64,000 nt of DNA from Qipengyuania vulgaris (GTDB taxonomy: Bacteria > Pseudomonadota > Alphaproteobacteria > Sphingomonadales > Sphingomonadaceae), in contig NZ_WTYC01000012.1 of the NCBI RefSeq assembly GCF_009827325.1, forward strand, positions 122,582 to 186,581, written 5' to 3'. Below are positions 59,539-64,000 of this stretch, piece after piece. Under the pieces are notes generated by a model. The model saw only the letters and a list, made by a program, of their open reading frames with translations. It was not told where the DNA came from and searched no databases. Positions within the stretch are counted from its first letter, which is position 1. Each line of letters opens with the position of its first letter. A program made the position numbers and the translations under genes.

Positions 59539-59810
59539 AGCAAGAAGCTCTCATCGCCTGGACGTCGCTCTACATTGCCGTCGGTATCATGGCGCTGATG
59601 TGCGCTGTCCTCGCTGTTCTGGTAACCGCACACGATTGGCGCGCCGGAAGGTGGCGTCCCGCCCTCGCCACCCGTCTCGACAAGACGCTGCTTCTGCCAA
59701 AGATCTGGCTTCGCTGGCAGATCAACTATCTCAAAGGCGCACCGGTCATCGTCGCGGTAGCTTTGTATTACGCCTGGAGCGTGGGGTTCTCAGTTTTCTG
59801 GGATCTTTGA
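59535..59810 (+). CDS. Hypothetical 91-residue membrane protein
   Basis: Two hydrophobic helices ([20 protein letters not shown] near the N-terminus; [20 protein letters not shown] near the end), with a basic central loop ([20 protein letters not shown]). It is coupled to the 51-residue gene and its last 21 bases overlap the end of the convergent lytic transglycosylase gene. Unknown function. Confidence 0.55.
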   Translation: MKQEALIAWTSLYIAVGIMALMCAVLAVLVTAHDWRAGRWRPALATRLDKTLLLPKIWLRWQINYLKGAPVIVAVALYYAWSVGFSVFWDL

Positions 59811-60665
59811 CGGCCGAGCGAAGGAAACCAGCTTTGTCCTCCTGAACGGGTTGGCAGCGAGTAACGGCGGAGACCGCACTTCGGGAGCCGCGCCGCCATC
59901 GAGCGCCGACATGATCGTTCGCACATAATTGCGGGTCTCCCGGAAAGGCGGGATCCCGTCGTACTGCTCAATGCGGCCCGGACCGGCGTTATAAGCCGCC
60001 AGCGCAAGTTCCCACGAACCAAACCGATCGAGCTGCTCGCGCAGATAGCGCGCGCCGCCAGTTAGATTCTCGCGCACGTCCCACGGGTTGCGGACATTCA
60101 GATAGCGCGCGGTCCCCGGCATGAGTTGCGTGAGTCCCATCGCGCCTGCATGACTTCGCGCGTGGGGACGATAGCGGCTCTCTTGCGCAACCAATGCGTC
60201 GAAAAGCGTTACGGGAACTCCGGCTTCGCAGGCTGCTGTAAGAATATTATGGAAGTAGAGGCGCCGGCGCGTTTGGGCATCCGCGCTGATGCCCTGACGA
60301 GGAAAGTACCCTGTCGTGAGGCAATCCGGATCAGGAAAGTATGCTCTGCGGCGATAGACGCTATAGTCGAATTTCGGGCGCCCTCCCCTCATCCAATCCG
60401 GCACGAAGGTCGCTGCCGGAACAAGGTCGAGTGACGGCTCGGCCCCGGGCTCCATAGTCGCGTTGAGGTTCGCGAAGTCGGCCTCGAGTGCCGAAGCTCG
60501 TGATGGCAGAGCCTGGGAATCGTTGAAAGGCGAAGCCGCCGATGGAACACCCGGTATGAGCATTACAAACGCGGACGAGCGTTCTGGCGAGAATGTTTGC
60601 AATTGCGCTTGCTGCGCGGATGCCGGGACAGACAGGAAGAGGATTGCAACCAGTAGATTTTTCAT
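59790..60665 (-). CDS. Lytic transglycosylase (SLT) of the transfer region
   Basis: A 291-residue exported protein (signal [17 protein letters not shown]). Its C-terminal half has the SLT lysozyme-like fold with catalytic Glu in [20 protein letters not shown] and motifs [20 protein letters not shown] and [20 protein letters not shown]. It cuts peptidoglycan so that the mating apparatus can pass. MKNLL was chosen because AAAGG lies seven bases upstream; an ATG six codons earlier is possible. The mature N-terminus is ~110 residues of unknown fold. Confidence 0.9.
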   Translation of the reverse strand: MKNLLVAILFLSVPASAQQAQLQTFSPERSSAFVMLIPGVPSAASPFNDSQALPSRASALEADFANLNATMEPGAEPSLDLVPAATFVPDWMRGGRPKFDYSVYRRRAYFPDPDCLTTGYFPRQGISADAQTRRRLYFHNILTAACEAGVPVTLFDALVAQESRYRPHARSHAGAMGLTQLMPGTARYLNVRNPWDVRENLTGGARYLREQLDRFGSWELALAAYNAGPGRIEQYDGIPPFRETRNYVRTIMSALDGGAAPEVRSPPLLAANPFRRTKLVSFARPSKIPEN

Positions 60666-60758
60666 AACCATACCTTTCGGCATGGTTTTTCTATCGCTTC
60701 GCTCTTCTAGATGCGCCCAGACTGATAGGCAATGCTCCGCAATCGATCCGCTCTCATA

Positions 60759-61256
60759 TCACGGGTGAAGCCGCGTATCGAGCGCGAAGCGTTCCTGCTC
60801 GACCAGTTCATAGGCACCGGCTGCTTTCACGGGATCGAACATCAAGTTCCAGCTTTTTGACGACACGGCGCTCGGTATCAGCAAGAATGCATGGTTCTCG
60901 AGTAGTGCGTTGCCGAACGTCTGCTGTCCTGCACTCGGTATCCCAGGTGACAGCCAGTTGGGATTGGGTACGTCGCCCGGTTGCACGATCTTTACCGTCG
61001 AGGGATCCTTAACGCGCAACGCAGTCAATACGTGTGGAACGGTATCAAGCACGCGGAAGGTCTTATGGACCGCAACCTCAAGAATAGCGGTAGACGGATC
61101 TATCGCGCAGTAAACCACTCTCTTGCCTGGAGCATTCCACCGGCCTCCGACGCGATAAGCGCCTTCGCCACTATTCCATGTCGCTCTGAAATCGTCGTGG
61201 TCGAGACGCCAAGCGTGGATGTCCTCAGACCCCAGCCCTCCCGGCAGCGGCGTCAC
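60759..61256 (-). CDS. RES-family toxin, second copy in the window
   Basis: A 165-residue short RES protein with ATWNSGEGAYRVGGRWNAPG and KRVVYCAIDPSTAILEVAVH (R-x-G-x-R, Y, E residues of the NAD+-degrading site), and LLIPSAVSSKSWNLMFDPVK near the end. It is shorter than the RES toxin at 30.2 kb and belongs to a different subgroup. It overlaps the antitoxin gene by four bases. Confidence 0.88.
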   Translation of the reverse strand: MTPLPGGLGSEDIHAWRLDHDDFRATWNSGEGAYRVGGRWNAPGKRVVYCAIDPSTAILEVAVHKTFRVLDTVPHVLTALRVKDPSTVKIVQPGDVPNPNWLSPGIPSAGQQTFGNALLENHAFLLIPSAVSSKSWNLMFDPVKAAGAYELVEQERFALDTRLHP

Positions 61257-61729
61257 GCGTATACGCCATATTTCAGTCGTTCAAGGTGGGTTTCGACTAG
61301 CTCCGTGCCTGCCGGCGTGCTGAGAAGATCGATCGGCAGACGCTGATTCAGCCCCAAGGCTGGGCGGTTGAAGAATGCCTCCGCGTCCTCTTGATTTCCG
61401 AACACCTCGATTGCTTCCTCGAGCAGCTCAGCGAATTTCCACGCCCGTCCGCTTTGTTCAAGGCTCAATCGCTTTGGCGAATCCTCCCTTTTTCGGCGCT
61501 GCAGGGTACGAAGACTGATACCCATCGCCTTCTCGAAAGCGCCGGGCTGCTGCAACAAGGCAACGTTCTCGGACAAAAAGATCAGTGCTCCGCCGGGGAA
61601 ACCCTTTTCGATCACCTCGTGCGCGTCGAGACGATTGCGGAGCGGCCGCTTGAAGGTTGATTTGCCCCCAAGCCGGCGGCCCGCTCGGGTAACGATCGCA
61701 TCATCCTCTCGTTCAATCACTGTCGCCAT
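61253..61729 (-). CDS. Xre/MbcA/ParS-type antitoxin, second copy
   Basis: A 158-residue antitoxin of RES toxins. It has a central helix-turn-helix (FEKAMGISLRTLQRRKREDS, PKRLSLEQSGRAWKFAELLE) and the C-terminal DUF2384 toxin-binding domain (EDAEAFFNRPALGLNQRLPI, DLLSTPAGTELVETHLERLK). Its ATG lies inside the left arm of a perfect 10-bp inverted repeat, so binding would block both transcription and translation start. Confidence 0.9.
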   Translation of the reverse strand: MATVIEREDDAIVTRAGRRLGGKSTFKRPLRNRLDAHEVIEKGFPGGALIFLSENVALLQQPGAFEKAMGISLRTLQRRKREDSPKRLSLEQSGRAWKFAELLEEAIEVFGNQEDAEAFFNRPALGLNQRLPIDLLSTPAGTELVETHLERLKYGVYA

Positions 61730-61762
61730 ATGTCACCTGTCGTTTGTAGAGCGACATATGGC
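61725..61762. promoter_or_regulatory. Perfect inverted repeat at the second antitoxin start
   Basis: GCCATATGTC-N18-GACATATGGC, perfect 10-bp arms; each arm itself includes the palindrome CATATG. The left arm contains the antitoxin start codon. It shares the half-site GCCATAT with the operator-like repeat of the first RES pair. Confidence 0.62.
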
Positions 61763-62412
61763 ATCGAGAGCGATCTTGTCAATTCACTGTGAGCCCCAAG
61801 AGACTGATGCGTGCAGGCGATTTGGCGGGGTTTCAGTCTCGATCAGTGCCTCACACGGCCGGGTGCAGAATAGCTGGCGTCAGGCTTTTCGTTTCATAAA
61901 GCTGACTTCCACCGCTGCGTACGGTGTGCCTGTCAAGTTCCCAATTGCGCGGACGTTTCCAGTAGCTGCTGAGACCCGTTCAATGGATTGATTTTACGTT
62001 CTTATTTTCGGAGCGAGAGCAAACGGGCGTTGCTGGGACAACGCGAGATTTCATTCCAAGATTGCTCTGGGCTACAAACTGGCCTTACATCGGCGGAAAT
62101 CGTGGTCGGCTGAATGCATTTTGTCGATCTCTCCAACCCTCTCTAAATGAATGGCAAAGCACCCCGGACGGGTGTCGGGGCACTGGCTGTCTGCCGCCTG
62201 CGTCCCAACCCCATCAGGGTAAGATCGATGTCGCTTTCGGTTCAGTGGCGGGGACCAGATAGCATTCGTGAAACGGAGTGACGTCGGATGCTCACGGCGT
62301 TTCCAAGCACCGGTTGGCTTCGAATTTGTTTCCGCAGATTGGTCTACAAACCCGCTCATGCGAACAAGAAAAAAGGCAGGAACCGTTGCCGGTCCCTGCT
62401 TCGCAAGTGCGG
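61763..62412. other. 650-base stretch with no credible gene
   Basis: Reading frames here are short, lack ribosome sites and have unlikely composition. It holds the promoter side of the second RES operon; an origin or transfer site could lie here, but no iteron or nick-site pattern was seen. Confidence 0.4.
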
Positions 62413-62634
62413 TCAGAACTCATCTGACATTGCCCCATGCACCGTATTCACAACGCGCGCTGCAAGGTGCGCCGGAAGTGCGTTGTAGTCGCCCTCGTCC
62501 AAGGCAAAATATCCCAAGCGCTTGTCCTCAACGATGTGCTGATCGAAGAAGCTGTGCAGCGCCCTTCGCTCTGCCACAGCCAGCGCGGCAAAGTAGCGTT
62601 CCGAGTTCGAATTGTGCTGAGCAATTGAAGCCAT
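62413..62634 (-). CDS. Hypothetical 73-residue protein
   Basis: Starts MASIAQHNSNSERYFAALAV and ends AARVVNTVHGAMSDEF. AGGAGG lies five bases before the ATG, and a perfect hairpin (CTGCCGT-TG-ACGGCAG) lies just upstream of that site. It is cytosolic and helical, with no recognised family. The strong ribosome site supports it as a real gene. Confidence 0.58.
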   Translation of the reverse strand: MASIAQHNSNSERYFAALAVAERRALHSFFDQHIVEDKRLGYFALDEGDYNALPAHLAARVVNTVHGAMSDEF

Positions 62635-62650
62635 TGTATCCTCCTGATGT

Positions 62651-62731
62651 CTGCCGTTGACGGCAGGAGCAGGACGGATGGGCGTGCGGCCGGTGGGTCA
62701 GGGATCGCCCGCTCGGGCGACCGCGAAGCGG
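62651..62731. repeat. Cluster of three short hairpins
   Basis: CTGCCGT-TG-ACGGCAG (62651-62666), TCGCCCG-CT-CGGGCGA (62705-62720) and CCGC-GAA-GCGG (62721-62731). They lie in a 239-base gap between two leftward genes. The first is in the 5' leader of the 73-residue gene. They could be transcript-level structures, terminators of the gene to the right, or single-strand-DNA hairpins of a transfer or replication site. Confidence 0.45.
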
Positions 62732-62873
62732 CGGTAGGGGTAACGATTTTGTCGGACCGTAGCGCAGCGAAGGGGAGGCAAAATGGTGGGACCCTGCCGT
62801 CCTTGACGCGCCGGTTGCGCGGCCATCAGAATGGGACAACCGTGAGCCAGGCCCCCTCCCCTACGATCCCGAG

Positions 62874-63311
62874 CTAGATCGCTGCCGAGACCTTCTGCGC
62901 GACCTCTGCGAGCGTCGCCTGAAGACGATTGATTTCCGATAGGCTGGTACCGCTGGGCACGTATCGCGTAACAAGGAACTCGCGCGACTGCGACATGGCG
63001 TGCAAGTGTTCGCGTGTCCGTTTCCTAAGCACTAGACCACGATCGACAGCGAGGTCCGCCCTTGCCGCGAGGTTGTGCTGGAGCCCCCGGACTTGACCCG
63101 CGCTGTGACCCGATTGGAGAAGGAATGCGTTCAAGTACAGTTCGACCGCATGGATCGCGACCATGCGAAACGGTGCCCGCGACCTCGGCTGTCCAGGCCG
63201 CCCATTCTGGACGAGAAGCTGTGCCGCGAACCGATACTCATCGGCAAGAGCAACCACCTCGGTAGCAGTCGCGGTCTCACCCGGATAGCAGACGATTGCT
63301 TGGTCAGTCAT
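62874..63311 (-). CDS. HEPN-like 145-residue protein
   Basis: A cytosolic helical protein. The central part FRMVAIHAVELYLNAFLLQS, GLQHNLAARADLAVDRGLVL matches the HEPN pattern (VELYLxAFLL...H.L). It starts MTDQAIVCYPGETATATEVV; the N-terminal region includes ALADEYRFAAQLLVQNG. HEPN proteins are often RNA-cutting toxins with a nearby nucleotidyltransferase antitoxin, but the usual RxxxxH motif is not seen and no MNT gene is adjacent. The specific function is unknown. Confidence 0.6.
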   Translation of the reverse strand: MTDQAIVCYPGETATATEVVALADEYRFAAQLLVQNGRPGQPRSRAPFRMVAIHAVELYLNAFLLQSGHSAGQVRGLQHNLAARADLAVDRGLVLRKRTREHLHAMSQSREFLVTRYVPSGTSLSEINRLQATLAEVAQKVSAAI

Positions 63312-63376
63312 GGAGCTCTTGGTAGCACCGCTTTGGCAAACGATTACTGAAAGATTTTCGGGTTTTGATACAACAG

Positions 63377-63409
63377 AAGGGGGCCTGTCCGGCTCGGACA
63401 GGACCCCTT
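63377..63409. terminator. Strong hairpin after ssb
   Basis: AAGGGG-G-CCTGTCC-GGCTC-GGACAGG-A-CCCCTT: a 13-bp stem with one mismatch position and a five-base loop, 25 bases past the ssb stop. No long T-run follows on the minus strand, but the stem strength and location suggest a terminator. Confidence 0.6.
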
Positions 63410-63433
63410 TCGGATTGAGATCGAGGAGAGAGT

Positions 63434-63832
63434 TCAGTCGATCTCGGGAGCATCGGTGTTGTCGTGCTCATCGCCCGAACCGTTGCCGCGAGAGAGGAAG
63501 TCGACCTTGTCCGCGAGAATCTCGGTGCCGTAGCGCGTGACCCCATCCTTGTCCTCCCACTGGGTGTAGTGGATGCGGCCCTGGACGCTGACCAGCTGGC
63601 CCTTGGAGCAGTACTGGCCAACGGTCTTGGCGAGGCCGTTGAAGCAGGTCACCCGGTGGAACTCGCTTTCCTTGGCGGTGTAGCCGTTCTCGTCCTTGTA
63701 GGTCTTGCCATCCTTGTCGCGTGCAGGGCGATCGGTGACGACGGTGATCCCGGTGACATTGGTACCACCCTTGGTCTCGCGGGTTTCCGGATCGCGAGCG
63801 ATGCGGCCGGTGAGGATTGCGATATTGGTCAT
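63434..63832 (-). CDS. ssb: Single-stranded DNA-binding protein
   Basis: A 132-residue SSB: N-terminal OB-fold (MTNIAILTGRIARDPETRET, HRVTCFNGLAKTVGQYCSKG, QLVSVQGRIHYTQWEDKDGV) and a short acidic tail (GDEHDNTDAPEID). The tail differs from the standard chromosomal DDDIPF end, as is common for plasmid SSBs. It protects transferred single strands during conjugation. Its promoter is right of the ATG. Confidence 0.92.
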   Translation of the reverse strand: MTNIAILTGRIARDPETRETKGGTNVTGITVVTDRPARDKDGKTYKDENGYTAKESEFHRVTCFNGLAKTVGQYCSKGQLVSVQGRIHYTQWEDKDGVTRYGTEILADKVDFLSRGNGSGDEHDNTDAPEID

Positions 63833-64000
63833 GATGTAAGTCCTTCAGTTCCTCAAACCGGAGACCATCTCCGGCTTGCGAACATCTGAAAGAAGCAGGG
63901 CATGGGAGGACAGCACCGCAGGAGCTAAGCTCCAAGGGAAACCTGTTCATGACGGGTGGTGCGGGCAGGCGCGCGAAGCGCGACCACACGGCCGGAAAGG
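63833..64000. other. Right edge: ssb promoter side, no gene recognised
   Basis: This edge sequence contains the ssb promoter region; the frames present are shadows of ssb or too short to judge. Confidence 0.35.

Noticed and set aside
62072..62359. 95-codon minus-strand frame
   Set aside because: No ribosome site, odd composition and no conserved motif; treated as non-coding.
61763..62412. Possible replication origin
   Set aside because: No iterons, DnaA-box clusters or replication gene were seen nearby; left as an unassigned gap.

Overview
The window is a GC-rich accessory region, most likely from a plasmid or integrative conjugative element of an alphaproteobacterium of the order Sphingomonadales (Erythrobacter, Sphingobium or Sphingopyxis type). 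That assignment rests on recognised gene families and their combination (CopA/CopB, DUF3768, DUF3008, short WGR proteins, an F-type tra locus with an inserted DsbC), not on a database search. No rRNA, tRNA, CRISPR array or intact transposase was seen.

Region 1 (1-19.8 kb) is a large copper and metal response island. Rightward genes encode the end of a CusA-type RND pump, a CusF-like lipoprotein, a 39-residue membrane peptide, a multicopper oxidase and a Cu+-ATPase. Facing them is a leftward operon: copA, copB, an NTF2-like secreted protein, a PepSY membrane protein and a membrane-bound PQQ glucose dehydrogenase. Upstream lies a CnrYXH-like signalling unit (anti-sigma, periplasmic metal sensor, ECF sigma factor). 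Three promoter-like sites with the same pattern, TGnGGGGA-N13-GCGTA, lie in front of copA, in front of the anti-sigma/sensor/sigma operon and in front of the divergent rightward operon. The rightward operon (13.3-18.9 kb) holds DUF2231, DUF411, DUF5676-like, APC permease, glutaredoxin-MauE fusion, ion channel and DUF305 genes.

Region 2 (19.9-29.6 kb) starts with a truncated cyclopropane-fatty-acid synthase. A leftward sulfur/persulfide module follows: a metallo-beta-lactamase/double-rhodanese protein, a SulP transporter, two YeeE/YedE proteins and a second metallo-beta-lactamase protein under a BigR/SqrR-type ArsR repressor. A mercury-type set comes next: MerA-like oxidoreductase, MerR, MerT and a GDCCVxC protein, with a classical 19-bp-spacer MerR promoter.

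Region 3 (29.8-39.3 kb) carries stability and defence cargo in a patchwork of broken genes: a Xre/RES toxin-antitoxin pair, small stress-type proteins, an EamA transporter, integrase fragments, a DUF3768 gene with an in-frame stop, a HigBA-like pair, and an AbiE type IV pair between two copies of a direct repeat that each encode a short WGR-like protein.

Region 4 (39.3-58.0 kb) is a nearly complete leftward F-type conjugative transfer operon: traA-L-E-K-B-dsbC-V-C-orf-trbI-peptidase-W-orf-U-trbC-N-orf-F-H-G. Three small unidentified genes are embedded in it. TraD, TraI and replication genes are not in the window.

Region 5 (58.3-64 kb) has two small genes diverging from the tra operon, two tiny overlapping genes, a lytic transglycosylase, a second RES/Xre pair with a palindromic operator, a hairpin cluster, a HEPN-like protein and ssb.
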